In this document: positions 32,644 to 41,466 of the stretch, in pieces
How positions within the stretch are numbered: position 1 is the stretch's first letter
Layout of the letters: the number at the start of each line of letters is the position of its first letter
Source of the DNA: Acidobacteriota bacterium
Lineage (GTDB): Bacteria > Acidobacteriota > Terriglobia > Bryobacterales > Bryobacteraceae
Length of the DNA: 64,000 bases
Direction of reading: 5' to 3'
Assembly: GCA_017307505.1 (NCBI GenBank)
Contig: JAFKEE010000020.1
Coordinates: forward strand, 328,544-392,543
Position numbers and translations under genes: made by a program
The notes under the pieces: model-generated
The model's input: only the letters and a program-made list of their open reading frames with translations
The model's database searches: none
Told to the model about the DNA's origin: nothing

Positions 32644-35055
32644 ATGCAAGCCAGCCGGATCTTTCTCGTTGTCCCCGCCGCCCTGTCGCTCGTCTTCCCC
32701 GCGGTGGCCCAGCACGATTACCCTGTCAAGCCGGTCCCCTTTACCGCGGTCCACGTGAACGATGTCTTCTGGGCGCCGCGGATCGAGGTCAATCGTGCCG
32801 TCACCATTCCCTTCGCTTTCGAAAAATGCGAAGAGACGGATCGGGTCGAGAATTTCATCCGCGCCGCGAAGGCTCTGCAGGGCCAGGGCTACAGCGACAA
32901 GATCCCCGGCTTTCCGTTTGACGACACCGACATCTACAAAGTGCTGGAGGGCGCCTCCTATGCGCTCAGCGTGCAGCCCGATCCGAAGCTCGCAGCCTAC
33001 CTCGATACCCTGATCGCGCACATTGCCGCCGCCCAGGAGCCCGACGGCTACCTCTACACAGCCCGCACGATGAACCCCGACCATCCTCACAAATGGTCCA
33101 GCCCGCGCCGCTGGGAATCGGAGGGTGTCGACAGCCACGAACTCTATAACCTGGGCCACCTGTACGAAGCCGCCGCCGCCCACTATCAGGCGACCGGGAA
33201 ACGAAACCTGCTCGACATCGCCCTCAAGACCGCTGACCTGCTCGACCGTACGTTCGGGCCGGGCAAGCAGGCCATCTGGCCCGGCCATCAGATTACCGAG
33301 ATGGGCCTGGTGAAGCTCTACCGCATCACCGGCGAAGAGCGTTACCTGAAGCTCGCCAAGTTCATGCTCGACACACGCGGGCCTGGTGCGGAAAAAGGCG
33401 GCGGCCGCGAGTACAACCAGTCTCACGTGAAGGTCGTCGACCAGACCGAGGCCGTGGGTCATGCCGTGCGCGCTACCTACATGTACTCCGGCATGGCCGA
33501 TGTGGCGGCGATGACTGGCGACTCCGCCTATGTCCAGGCGATCGATCGCATCTGGGAGAATGTCGTCTCCCGCAAGCTCTACATCACGGGCGGCATCGGC
33601 GCCACCGGCGCGGGCGAAGCCTTCGGCAAAGCTTACGAACTGCCCAACATGAGTGCCTACAACGAGACCTGCGCCGCCATCGGCAACGATTACTGGAACC
33701 ACCGGCTGTTCCTGCTGCACGCCGATGCCAAGTACATCGATGTCATGGAGCGCACGCTCTACAACGGACTCATCTCCGGCGTGTCACTCGACGGCAAGAC
33801 GTTCTTTTACCCCAATCCGCTCGAATCCAACGGGCAGCACGCGCGCAGCCCGTGGTTCGGCTGCGCCTGCTGTCCCGGCAACATCACGCGCTTCCTGGCT
33901 TCCCTGCCCGGCTACATGTACGCCCAGCGCGGCTCCACTCTGTTCGTGAATCTCTTCGCCGCCAGCACCGCCGGAATCGAACTGGAAGGCGCGGGCAAGA
34001 TCAAGATCACCCAGCAGACCCGCTACCCGTGGGAGGGCGGCGTGAAGCTCACCGTGGATCCGGCTCAACCGGCTGCGTTCACCGTCAATGTGCGCATCCC
34101 CGGCTGGGCTCGCGGAGAAGCGGTCCCCAGCGACCTCTATCGTTTCGCGGAACCGTCCACAGAAGCCGCAACCATTCGGGTGAACGGCCAACCCGTGACC
34201 CTGAAACTCCAGGATGGTTACGTTGCGCTCAACCGTACGTGGCGTTCCGGAGACGTCATCGAACTAAACCTGCCCATGCCGGTCCGCCGGGTGCTGGCCC
34301 ACGACCAGGTGGCCGCCGACCGCGGCCGCGTCGCGCTGCAACGGGGGCCGCTGGTCTATACCGCCGAGTGGCCCGACAACCCCGACGGCCGGGTCCGCAA
34401 CCTGGTGCTGCCCAACGATGCCAGCCTGACCGCCGAGTTCAAGCCGGACCTGCTGGGCGGCGTCACCGTGATCCGCAGCACTGCCCAAGCGCTGGCCTTC
34501 GATGCCAAGGGCGGTGTCACCCGGAAGTCGCAGCCCTTCACCGCCATCCCCTACTTCGCCTGGGCCAACCGCGGCAAAGGCCAGATGGCCGTGTGGCTCC
34601 CCGTGAACGATGCCGCCGCACGCCCCCTGGCCTACCCGTCCGTGGCCACCACCAGCCGGATCACCACCTCAGGCAAGAAAGAGCCGAAGACCATCATCGA
34701 CGGCGAGCAGCCGGAGTCGTCCAGCGATCCCTCTTCCTACTTCGACTGGTGGCCCACCAAGGGGACCACGGAATGGGTCGAGCTTGCTTTCGAGAAAGCC
34801 GCCAAGGTCTCGGAGAGCGAGATCTACTGGTTCGACGACACAGGCCGTGGCGAAGTGCGCGTGCCCGCCGCCTGGCGACTGCTCTACAAACGAGGCGATG
34901 CGTGGGTCCCGGTAGAGGGCGCAGGCAGCTATGGAACCGCCAGGGACGCCTTCAACCGGGTCACCTTCCAGCCGGTCACCACACAGGGCCTGCGACTGGA
35001 GGTCACCATGCAGCCCCAATGGTCCGCCGGCCTGCAGGAGTGGAAGGTCCGCTAA
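32644..35055 (+). CDS. Secreted GH127-like (DUF1680) beta-L-arabinofuranosidase
   Basis: An 803-residue secreted glycosidase. A signal peptide ends near residue 23 (LSLVFPAVAQ). The (alpha/alpha)6 barrel (about 35-435) holds the GH127 signatures: NETC with Glu341 and Cys343, and CACCPGN with Cys409/Cys410, corresponding to Glu338, Cys340, Cys417 and Cys418 of HypBA1, where the cysteines bind zinc and one is the nucleophile. Beta-sandwich domains follow, and the C-terminal 120 residues (from about 685, STEW..ASYFDWWPTKG-like) form a discoidin-like module. It probably removes arabinofuranose from plant cell-wall glycans. It stands alone and converges with the next gene across an inverted repeat. 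Confidence 0.92.
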   Translation: MQASRIFLVVPAALSLVFPAVAQHDYPVKPVPFTAVHVNDVFWAPRIEVNRAVTIPFAFEKCEETDRVENFIRAAKALQGQGYSDKIPGFPFDDTDIYKVLEGASYALSVQPDPKLAAYLDTLIAHIAAAQEPDGYLYTARTMNPDHPHKWSSPRRWESEGVDSHELYNLGHLYEAAAAHYQATGKRNLLDIALKTADLLDRTFGPGKQAIWPGHQITEMGLVKLYRITGEERYLKLAKFMLDTRGPGAEKGGGREYNQSHVKVVDQTEAVGHAVRATYMYSGMADVAAMTGDSAYVQAIDRIWENVVSRKLYITGGIGATGAGEAFGKAYELPNMSAYNETCAAIGNDYWNHRLFLLHADAKYIDVMERTLYNGLISGVSLDGKTFFYPNPLESNGQHARSPWFGCACCPGNITRFLASLPGYMYAQRGSTLFVNLFAASTAGIELEGAGKIKITQQTRYPWEGGVKLTVDPAQPAAFTVNVRIPGWARGEAVPSDLYRFAEPSTEAATIRVNGQPVTLKLQDGYVALNRTWRSGDVIELNLPMPVRRVLAHDQVAADRGRVALQRGPLVYTAEWPDNPDGRVRNLVLPNDASLTAEFKPDLLGGVTVIRSTAQALAFDAKGGVTRKSQPFTAIPYFAWANRGKGQMAVWLPVNDAAARPLAYPSVATTSRITTSGKKEPKTIIDGEQPESSSDPSSYFDWWPTKGTTEWVELAFEKAAKVSESEIYWFDDTGRGEVRVPAAWRLLYKRGDAWVPVEGAGSYGTARDAFNRVTFQPVTTQGLRLEVTMQPQWSAGLQEWKVR

Positions 35056-35068
35056 GCCCTTCCACTCC
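35037..35068. terminator. Perfect inverted repeat spanning the GH127 stop codon
   Basis: Arms GGAGTGGAAGG (35037-35047) and CCTTCCACTCC (35058-35068) are perfectly complementary with a 10-base loop that contains the TAA stop (35053-35055). The stem can extend further with TGCAGG/CCTGCA around a two-base bulge. It lies between convergent genes and could end transcription from both sides, although no T-tract follows. Confidence 0.5.
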
Positions 35069-35076
35069 CCTGCAAC

Positions 35077-36006
35077 CTACAGTTCCTTCATCATCTGTTC
35101 GGCCACCTGGACGGCGGCCAGGGACGGAGCCTTGCCCACCCGGAACAGCAGCTTCCAGTTGTTGGGGCGCCGTTCATAGTCCGGCTTGACGAACTTGCGC
35201 ACGCCGGTTGTCGTGGTCTGCGCTTCGTAATCGACGCTGCGCGCCAGCTTCACGAACTCGGCCAGCTTCTTCTTCAGCACCGGACGCAGCGAGTACTGGT
35301 TGTAATTCCTCTGCTGCTCTTCCTTCGCCGCCACATCGCCGCCGGCCTGCAGTTCGGCCCAGTTGTCCGGACCACCCATTTCGCTGCTCTTCAGCACGGC
35401 ATAGCCCTTGCGGAACTCCTCCGGGTTGCTCTGCTGCAGAGGCTTCAAGGCATTCCCCTTCGCCAGAATCTTCCTGTATTTCGCTGCGTCGCTGCCCGTG
35501 CCCGCCGCGCTTTGCTTCCAGTTCTCCATATCCTGGTCGAAGACCATCTTCAGGCTGGAGACATCCATCTGGCTGTAGGACTTCGCCAACTGGATCCCCA
35601 CCTGCCGCTGCATGTCCGCCACCATTGCGTCGGGGTTCTTCGAGGCCGCCTGGATCTTCTCTTCTTGGGATTGCACCTTCATTCCATAGTTGACGGCGTT
35701 GTAGCGTTTCTTAATGTACTCGTCGTGCGCCTTTTCGAAAGTGGGAGAAAGAACGAGCGCCTTGGCAATGGCGGCCACTTCGCGCACGGCCTGCGCGCGC
35801 TCCTCCTCCGTCATGCCCTTCATTGCCTTGCGGGCCATGCTGGTGCCATAGGGCAGTTCGCCCAGATAGTCCTTGCGGCACTCCTGCTCGGCGATGCGCT
35901 GGATATCGGCCTCCTTCAACCCCAGGCGCAGCATGGCGCCTTCCCATGCGTAACTGCTCGTGATGAGGGCGGCGAAGCCGATCGTCAGCCAGATATTGCG
36001 TTTCAT
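35077..36006 (-). CDS. Secreted hypothetical protein, helix-rich
   Basis: A 309-residue protein of unknown function. ATG 36006 (MKRNIWLTIG) is chosen because GGGAG lies five bases before it; an in-frame ATG 12 bases upstream has none. A signal peptide (IGFAALITSSYAWE) is followed by a charged, helical body: MTEEERAQAVREVAAIAKAL, a long helix with VQSQEEKIQAASKN, and DVAAKEEQQRNYNQYSLRPV. There are no membrane anchors and only one Cys. No family is recognised. It is the only gene on its transcript, convergent with GH127 and divergent from the spermidine-synthase-like gene. Confidence 0.8.
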   Translation of the reverse strand: MKRNIWLTIGFAALITSSYAWEGAMLRLGLKEADIQRIAEQECRKDYLGELPYGTSMARKAMKGMTEEERAQAVREVAAIAKALVLSPTFEKAHDEYIKKRYNAVNYGMKVQSQEEKIQAASKNPDAMVADMQRQVGIQLAKSYSQMDVSSLKMVFDQDMENWKQSAAGTGSDAAKYRKILAKGNALKPLQQSNPEEFRKGYAVLKSSEMGGPDNWAELQAGGDVAAKEEQQRNYNQYSLRPVLKKKLAEFVKLARSVDYEAQTTTTGVRKFVKPDYERRPNNWKLLFRVGKAPSLAAVQVAEQMMKEL

Positions 36007-36140
36007 TTGATCTCCCACCGATAACGCGGCACCGGGCGCAAAACCGGATCAACTTTCTACGGCGCACCGCGCACGGCCGGCAGCCATCGTCCGATACGCC
36101 CATGGGCGCTATCGGAATACCGTAGAATCGTACATTCCGC

Positions 36141-38189
36141 ATGCTTTTCTACGCTCTTACTATCTTCCTCAGTGCCTTTTTGCTGTTTCAGGTTCAGCCG
36201 ATCATCGCCAAAATGATCCTGCCCTGGTTTGGGGGCACCGCCGCGGTGTGGGCGACCTGCCTGCTCTTCTTCCAAACGGCCTTGCTCCTCGGCTACTTCT
36301 ACTCCCACGGCCTGGTGAAGAGACTCAAGCCGAAGCAGCAGTGGATGCTGCATACCGGCCTGTTGGTGGTGTGCCTTGCCCTGCTGCCCATCATGCCGTC
36401 CGCGTCGTGGAAGCCGCTGACGCCGGACGCCCCCACCTTCCGCATCCTCGGACTGCTCGCCGCCACCATTGGCCTCCCATACTTCCTGCTCTCCACCACC
36501 GGCCCGCTGATCCAGGCGTGGTACGTGCAGTCCAATCCCGGCACCACTCCTTACCGACTGTTCGCACTCTCCAATTTCGGGTCGATGCTGGCGCTGCTCA
36601 GCTATCCGCCTCTGATCGAGCCGAACCTGACGCTGCATCACCAAGCCTATGTTTGGAGCGGCGGCTTCGCCCTTTTCGCGGTGCTCTGTATCTTCACCGG
36701 CTGGCGCAGTTACCGCACCGCCGTTGTTGCCGAATCAGCGGCCGCTCCAGAAGAGCCCGCACCCCAGGCACCTACCCGCTCGCTTTACTTCATGGCCATT
36801 GGCCTCTCCGCCGTGCCCTCCATGCTGCTGCTCTCCCTCACCAGCCACATGAGCATGGATCTCGCGCCGATCCCATTCCTGTGGATCCTGCCGCTCGCGC
36901 TCTACCTGCTGACCTTCATCCTGTGCTTCGACGCCGAAGGCTGGTATCGCCGCGTCTGGTTCCTCGCCGCCCTGCCCTTCGCCATCGGCGCCATCGGGTG
37001 GCTGATGCGGCTCGACCCTTCCGCCCGCCCGGATGTCCGCATCTGCATCGCCGAATACTCCCTCTCGTTCTTCATCATCTGCATGTGCTGCCACGGTGAA
37101 CTGGCGCGGCTAAAACCACACCCCAAGTTCCTGACCGGCTACTTTCTGATGGTTTCCATCGGCGGCGCCATCGGCGGAGTGTTCGTGGCCCTCATCGCCC
37201 CCTACGTCTTCAATGCGAACTACGAACTACCGCTGTCGCTGGCCTGCGCCGTGGTCATTGCGGCACTGGTTCTGTTCCGGGACGAGGACTGGCCCTTCCG
37301 CAAGGATCTGCTCGGCTGGCCCGCCATCGCTCTGTTTACGCTCTCCGCGCTCATCATCGGGGGGCTCGCCCGGGAGATGCGCGAGATGGTTTCCGACAGT
37401 ATCCTGGTTGTCCGCAACTTCTACGGCGAACTGCGCGTGAAACAGTATGAGGGCATCTACGACTGGGACGGCCACCGGTCGCTGGTGCACGGCGCCATCA
37501 ATCACGGCGAGGAATATACCCACCCCGCGCGCCGCAAGGAGATCGCAACCTACTACTGCCCCGACACCGCGCTGGGACTCGTCATGAAAGCCCGCTCCAT
37601 CGGCAGCATCCAGCGTGTGGCGGTCATCGGCCTGGGCACCGGGACCATCGCCGCCTACTCCCGCATGGGCGACCTGTACCGCTTCTATGAGATCAACCCG
37701 CTCGTCAAGAAAATCGCCAACGAACAGTTCTGGTATCTGAAAACGGCCGAAGGCCTGATCGACATCGAAATGGGCGACGCCCGCCTGTCGCTGGAACGCG
37801 AACCGGTGCAGAACTTCGACACCATCGCCGTCGACGCATTCTCCAGCGACTCCATCCCGGTGCATCTGCTCACCCGCGAGGCGATGCTCCTCTATTTCCA
37901 CCACCTGAAGCCCGACGGAGCCCTCGCCGTCCACATCTCGAATCGCTACATTGACCTGAAGCCCGTGCTGGAGCGGGCCGCCAACTCAATTGGCAAGTAC
38001 GCCCTCGTGGTGGAGACCGACGACGACGAGGAAGAGAAATGCTACGGCACCACCTGGGTGCTGATCACCGGCAACAAAGACCTGCTGGAGCGGCCGGAGT
38101 TCAAGAAGGCCGGTGAGGCGCCGAAACCGGCGCCCTGGCTGCCCGTCTGGACGGACGATTACTCGAATATCTACAAGGTGCTGAAGTAA
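36141..38189 (+). CDS. Membrane protein fused to spermidine-synthase-like domain
   Basis: A 682-residue fusion. Residues 1-440 form a polytopic membrane region of about ten helices (YALTIFLSAFLLFQVQPIIA at the N-terminus, PWFGGTAAVWATCLLFFQTA next). Residues about 455-682 form a SAM-dependent aminopropyltransferase-like Rossmann domain: VAVIGLGTGTIAAYSRMG (nucleotide loop), YEINPLVKKIAN, EMGDARLSL, DTIAVDAFSSDSIPVHLLTR and WTDDYSNI. This 'fused MFS/spermidine synthase' architecture is widespread, but its substrate is not known; real polyamine synthesis is unproven for it. The YxEINP and DAR motifs are consistent with SAM binding. Single-gene transcript. Confidence 0.9.
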   Translation: MLFYALTIFLSAFLLFQVQPIIAKMILPWFGGTAAVWATCLLFFQTALLLGYFYSHGLVKRLKPKQQWMLHTGLLVVCLALLPIMPSASWKPLTPDAPTFRILGLLAATIGLPYFLLSTTGPLIQAWYVQSNPGTTPYRLFALSNFGSMLALLSYPPLIEPNLTLHHQAYVWSGGFALFAVLCIFTGWRSYRTAVVAESAAAPEEPAPQAPTRSLYFMAIGLSAVPSMLLLSLTSHMSMDLAPIPFLWILPLALYLLTFILCFDAEGWYRRVWFLAALPFAIGAIGWLMRLDPSARPDVRICIAEYSLSFFIICMCCHGELARLKPHPKFLTGYFLMVSIGGAIGGVFVALIAPYVFNANYELPLSLACAVVIAALVLFRDEDWPFRKDLLGWPAIALFTLSALIIGGLAREMREMVSDSILVVRNFYGELRVKQYEGIYDWDGHRSLVHGAINHGEEYTHPARRKEIATYYCPDTALGLVMKARSIGSIQRVAVIGLGTGTIAAYSRMGDLYRFYEINPLVKKIANEQFWYLKTAEGLIDIEMGDARLSLEREPVQNFDTIAVDAFSSDSIPVHLLTREAMLLYFHHLKPDGALAVHISNRYIDLKPVLERAANSIGKYALVVETDDDEEEKCYGTTWVLITGNKDLLERPEFKKAGEAPKPAPWLPVWTDDYSNIYKVLK

Positions 38190-38194
38190 GAGGC

Positions 38195-39499
38195 CTACCG
38201 CGTGTAGATCTCTACCCACTGGCCGCGCTTCTGCCAGCCCGCGGTCATGCGCAGCCCCAGCTTGTGTTCGATGTCATCCGGATCGATGGGGATCTGGTAG
38301 CCCAGATAGCGGCGCGCAAACCAGCGGGCCGCCCGGCTGGACGGCACCAGATTCCCGGGCGGATCCCACCCTCGTGAATACCGAACAAAGATGCCGACAG
38401 TGGCGGGGTCCACTGTGTTCAGGCAGGTCACGCTCAGGTCCGGCAGCCCGATCACCCGTTGCGGGTGCTCCACAAAGCCCAGGTCCGGCCGGGTCAATTC
38501 CGCAGAGAGAGGCCAGGCCGTAGCCACCATCTGCCCGTGCGCATTCTTCTCCAGGTAGGCGGCGGTCATCCTCTGCAGGTCTGAGAAGTCTGACATCGCC
38601 AGGCTGCTCTCCAGGGCATCCGGCCACCAGGGCGTCGCAGTCCACAGAGCGACCACGAAGCCGGCCGAAAGCGCCGCCGGCAAGGCCAGCCGCCATTTCG
38701 AGGCCTGGCTGTAGTACCCGACCACGGCCGCCGTATAGAACACCGGCAGCACCGGCACGAGATCCCGGTCCAGCACGGGTGCGGCGAAGCACAGCCACAG
38801 GAAATAGACGCCCGCCGCCGCGCCGGCCGCCTTCCAGCGGCTCCGGTTCAACCGGCCGGAACGCAGCGCCAGCCACAGTCCAATCGTCGCCAGGAAGTGG
38901 AAATTCGCCAGAAACAGCGAGACAAACCGCCGGCCCGCCACCACAAGGAAGTCCATGGGACGCGCGGGCACAACATGATTCCACCCGAGGCCCGGCAGGG
39001 TAGACGCCACCACCCACAAAAAGGCGAAGGCGAAGACACCGGCCACCAGTTTCCGGCCGGTCAGATAGAACCAAAGTCCATACGCCAGGCACAGCGTGGA
39101 GAGGATCGGCGTTTGCGCCAGGATCGACTGCCCGAAGAACCACGGTGACAGTGCCACCAGGCCGGCCACGACGATGGCCGGAGCGCCCTTCAGCGAGCCG
39201 CACAGCTCAATGGCGAGCAGGAAGATGCCTAACAGGCTGAGAGCCGAAAGCAGGAGCATCCCACAACGGGTAGACACCTCCGAAGCCCCAAACAACTTCC
39301 AGACCCCGGCCACATAAAGGGAGACGGCCGGCGTGTGCACCATCCCCACCTGCCCGATGGACTGAGCCGCCGGCACGGTTGACCCCACTTCATCCCAGAA
39401 GTAGGGCATCGTCAGCAGCGTGGCATGGATCCCAAACTGCGCAACGAGGAATATCAGGAAGAAGGTGAGATAGGTGGTCGGCCTGGCCCGCGGTGGCAT
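38195..39499 (-). CDS. Polytopic GT-C-like membrane glycosyltransferase candidate
   Basis: A 434-residue membrane protein with about ten hydrophobic helices between residues 8 and 290 and a soluble C-terminal segment of about 130 residues. An acidic DE pair in the first periplasmic loop (MPYFWDEVGSTVPAAQS) is the hallmark of GT-C enzymes of the GT39/ArnT kind, which transfer sugars from polyprenyl phosphate. Other sequence similarity is weak, so donor and acceptor are unknown. It starts six bases after the DUF3467 stop and is probably co-transcribed with it. Confidence 0.75.
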   Translation of the reverse strand: MPPRARPTTYLTFFLIFLVAQFGIHATLLTMPYFWDEVGSTVPAAQSIGQVGMVHTPAVSLYVAGVWKLFGASEVSTRCGMLLLSALSLLGIFLLAIELCGSLKGAPAIVVAGLVALSPWFFGQSILAQTPILSTLCLAYGLWFYLTGRKLVAGVFAFAFLWVVASTLPGLGWNHVVPARPMDFLVVAGRRFVSLFLANFHFLATIGLWLALRSGRLNRSRWKAAGAAAGVYFLWLCFAAPVLDRDLVPVLPVFYTAAVVGYYSQASKWRLALPAALSAGFVVALWTATPWWPDALESSLAMSDFSDLQRMTAAYLEKNAHGQMVATAWPLSAELTRPDLGFVEHPQRVIGLPDLSVTCLNTVDPATVGIFVRYSRGWDPPGNLVPSSRAARWFARRYLGYQIPIDPDDIEHKLGLRMTAGWQKRGQWVEIYTR

Positions 39500-39505
39500 G
39501 ACCTG

Positions 39506-39802
39506 CTACTGGATCACGCTCGCATCACCCTGCGGTTCCAGCCGGATTTCGCCAAACGTGGATTCGTACTGCTGGACATTGGTGGCAAGCACGTTCAACA
39601 GCGCCTTCGCCTGCTGCGGGCTAAGGTAGACGCCCTGAAAGTTCTGAATCGTCACGGCTTCCGGAGTCTGCTGCCGCACCGTCCCAAACATGAGGAAGAA
39701 ATCCCACAAGCTGGCGCGCAACTGAACGCTATTGGCGTACCCTTCCCGATAATCGGCAGCGGATTCCAGCTTGAGCGCGGGTGGATTCTGGTTTGGGAGC
39801 AT
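39506..39802 (-). CDS. DUF3467 protein
   Basis: A 98-residue protein whose core fits DUF3467: YANSVQLRASLWDFFLMFG followed by VYLSPQQAKALLNVLATNV and YESTFGEI. The family is small, broadly distributed, and functionally uncharacterised. No signal peptide. It precedes the GT-C-like gene by six bases and follows a truncated phosphatase frame by 11 bases. The family call is from motif memory. Confidence 0.85.
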   Translation of the reverse strand: MLPNQNPPALKLESAADYREGYANSVQLRASLWDFFLMFGTVRQQTPEAVTIQNFQGVYLSPQQAKALLNVLATNVQQYESTFGEIRLEPQGDASVIQ

Positions 39803-39813
39803 AGGCCCTCATC

Positions 39814-40245
39814 CTAACAAATTGGGCGCGGAACAGCCTCAGCGCGGAGTGCCTGTAACAGATTGATTGCGCCAGATGACAATGCTCGAAAACGGGAAAC
39901 ATGTTCGGAAGCCGAGAGCGTCCACCGGCTCTGCTTGGCGGTCCAAGGAGCATTCAGTCCGCGAGTATTCCCGACAGCCCTCATTGCTTCTTCCGCAGTA
40001 GCGCCGCTGACGACAAGCAGGCCAGCCGCGATGAGGCCGGATCGGCCGATTCCCTGCCGGCAATAGACCGCCGCGTTGTTGCCGGCATCCAGTTCGCCCG
40101 CTGTGTGCAGACCTGCGGTGCAATATACCCGCACATCTACGATGCTAACGTCAGGTTTACCTTGTGTTGAAGTACAATCACGAATCTGTCGGCGATTTCG
40201 TTGAGAACGAGAGCTTCGGGTACGACTGGCTTCAGAATCCGACAC
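39814..40245 (-). pseudogene. N-terminally truncated tyrosine/dual-specificity phosphatase
   Basis: The C-terminal part is clear: VYCRQGIGRSGLIAAGLLV carries the CX5R phosphate loop (Cys-Arg-Gln-Gly-Ile-Gly-Arg), followed by ATAEEAMRAVGNTRGLNAP, as in bacterial CDKN3-like dual-specificity phosphatases. The preceding 55 residues of this frame (SRSQRNRRQIRDCTSTQGK) do not resemble the family, which should supply about 70 residues including the general-acid Asp loop. The N-terminal half is therefore missing and the gene is probably dead. It overlaps the start of the plus-strand nuclease operon, so the truncation point near 40120 may mark an insertion boundary. Confidence 0.6.
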
Positions 40246-40382
40246 GGCGCCTCGATGCGGGCGAGGATCGCATCAATCTATTTCTGCGAGGACAGAGTGT
40301 GGACCAGAGTTACATCCTGAACTTCCAAAACCCGGGTGTCATCGACCCGCTTGAATCGCTATTGTGCGTCGGGGCCGCATAA
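40164..40382 (+). CDS. Small ORF translationally coupled to nuclease gene
   Basis: A 72-residue frame with GTG start at 40164, no clear ribosome site and acidic, Asn-rich composition (SVGDFVENESFGYDWLQN, RLDAGEDRINLFL). Its TAA overlaps the ATG of the next gene (TAATG at 40380), a typical coupling arrangement and the main support. It overlaps the truncated phosphatase frame by about 80 bases on the other strand. No family recognised. Confidence 0.4.
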   Translation: MLKYNHESVGDFVENESFGYDWLQNPTRRLDAGEDRINLFLRGQSVDQSYILNFQNPGVIDPLESLLCVGAA

Positions 40383-40987
40383 TGAAATCCCTTGATCATG
40401 GTGGCGGCATTCGTCGTTGCGACACTCCTATCCTCGGTTTAGCGGGATTCTCAGTTGGCGACTTCTGGGGATGGGCTTACTCAGATATCCTCTCAAACCG
40501 AAACCGCTCAATCTTTGCGGAATTCATCGTCGGCGCGGCCCTCGATTGCCTGGACAAGGCGAGAGTGGAATGGGATGCAGCCGATCTCAACTATCGTGGC
40601 TTCAGAATCGAAGTGAAGTCGTCGGCTGATTGTCAAAGCTGGCATCAAGAGAAGCCTTCAACTATCACGTTCGGCATTCGGAAGGCAGTGGCATGGGACC
40701 CGACCACCGGAAAGTACGAAGGCGAGCCAACCCGATGCGCTCATGTATATGTCTTCTGCCATTACCCGGAGCGGGAGAAGGCAAGAGCCAATGTCCTCGA
40801 TGTCCCAGCCTGGGACTTTTATGTAGTCGCAACTGCGAAGCTGAATGAGGCATACGCTAATGCGAAGTCGATCTCGCTGGCAGCACTCAAACGAATAGCG
40901 ATGCCGTGCAAGTGGGCGAATCTCCGACGGGTAGTTGACGAAGTCGTCGTGCCCGCAGGCCATTCAGAAGAGGAAGTTAAGCTATGA
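40382..40987 (+). CDS. PD-(D/E)XK-like nuclease-fold protein, first of a pair
   Basis: A 201-residue soluble protein. Residues about 40-95 look like a restriction-endonuclease core: an N-terminal helix with a Glu (SIFAEFIVGAALDCLD), then WDAADLNYRGFRIEVKSSAD. In it Asp, Glu and Lys of 'D...(x)n EVK' fit the PD-(D/E)XK metal site, and a downstream QSWHQ is typical of type II-like endonucleases. A later strand-helix region has CAHVYVFCHYPE and WDFYVVATAKLNE. No DNA-methyltransferase is nearby, so a classic restriction-modification pair is not evident. Its stop overlaps the start of the next gene by four bases (ATGA), giving a coupled operon. Confidence 0.7.
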   Translation: MKSLDHGGGIRRCDTPILGLAGFSVGDFWGWAYSDILSNRNRSIFAEFIVGAALDCLDKARVEWDAADLNYRGFRIEVKSSADCQSWHQEKPSTITFGIRKAVAWDPTTGKYEGEPTRCAHVYVFCHYPEREKARANVLDVPAWDFYVVATAKLNEAYANAKSISLAALKRIAMPCKWANLRRVVDEVVVPAGHSEEEVKL

Positions 40988-41466
40988 GCGTTCCCGACAG
41001 ACACGACTGGACCCGGCTGAACCGTCTTCAACTGGGAAGGTACGCAGAGTACGTCGTCAAGATGGAATTCGTCCTGAGCGGGTGCGACGTATTCACAAGT
41101 GAAGTTGACGACCATGGCATCGACTTCGTAGTCCGCACTCGCAACGGCGACCACTACGATGTGCAGGTTAAGTCCTTTCGCCTGGAATCCGGCAAGAGCA
41201 CGCCATACGTCTTTCTGCAAAAGTCAAAGTTCGCAATCCATCCCTCTCTTCTGCTCTGCCTCGTCCAGTTCGTAAGAGGAGAAGCACCGACGCTATGGTT
41301 GGTTCGGTCGTGCGTAGATGGCAAGCCGAACCCCATCTTCGAGAGCCGAGACTACGGTGAAGGTAAGAAGAGTTCTCCCGAATGGGGCCTGACGCTCTCC
41401 AGAAAGAAGTTGGCTTTGCTGTGCCAAGGCTGTTCCTTTGGTGCTGTCGTGAGCACCCTAGGATGA
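40984..41466 (+). CDS. DUF4365-like nuclease-fold protein, second of a pair
   Basis: A 160-residue protein. GRYAEYVVKMEFVLSGCDVF is followed by DDHGIDFVVRT and YDVQVKSF: the early Glu, the Asp in GIDF and the QVK lysine match the DUF4365/Holliday-resolvase-like branch of the PD-(D/E)XK fold. The C-terminal part is beta-rich (LLLCLVQFVRGEAPTLWLV). It overlaps the preceding nuclease-like gene by four bases. Two different nuclease-fold proteins in one operon suggests a two-component enzyme or an anti-invader system; this is inference. Its 3' end overlaps a start-less minus-strand frame by nine bases. Confidence 0.75.
   Translation: MSVPDRHDWTRLNRLQLGRYAEYVVKMEFVLSGCDVFTSEVDDHGIDFVVRTRNGDHYDVQVKSFRLESGKSTPYVFLQKSKFAIHPSLLLCLVQFVRGEAPTLWLVRSCVDGKPNPIFESRDYGEGKKSSPEWGLTLSRKKLALLCQGCSFGAVVSTLG

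Noticed and set aside
32512..33720. Upstream extension of the minus-strand kinase frame
   Set aside because: It is antisense to the GH127 gene, whose catalytic motifs are clear; the kinase must start near or below 32511.
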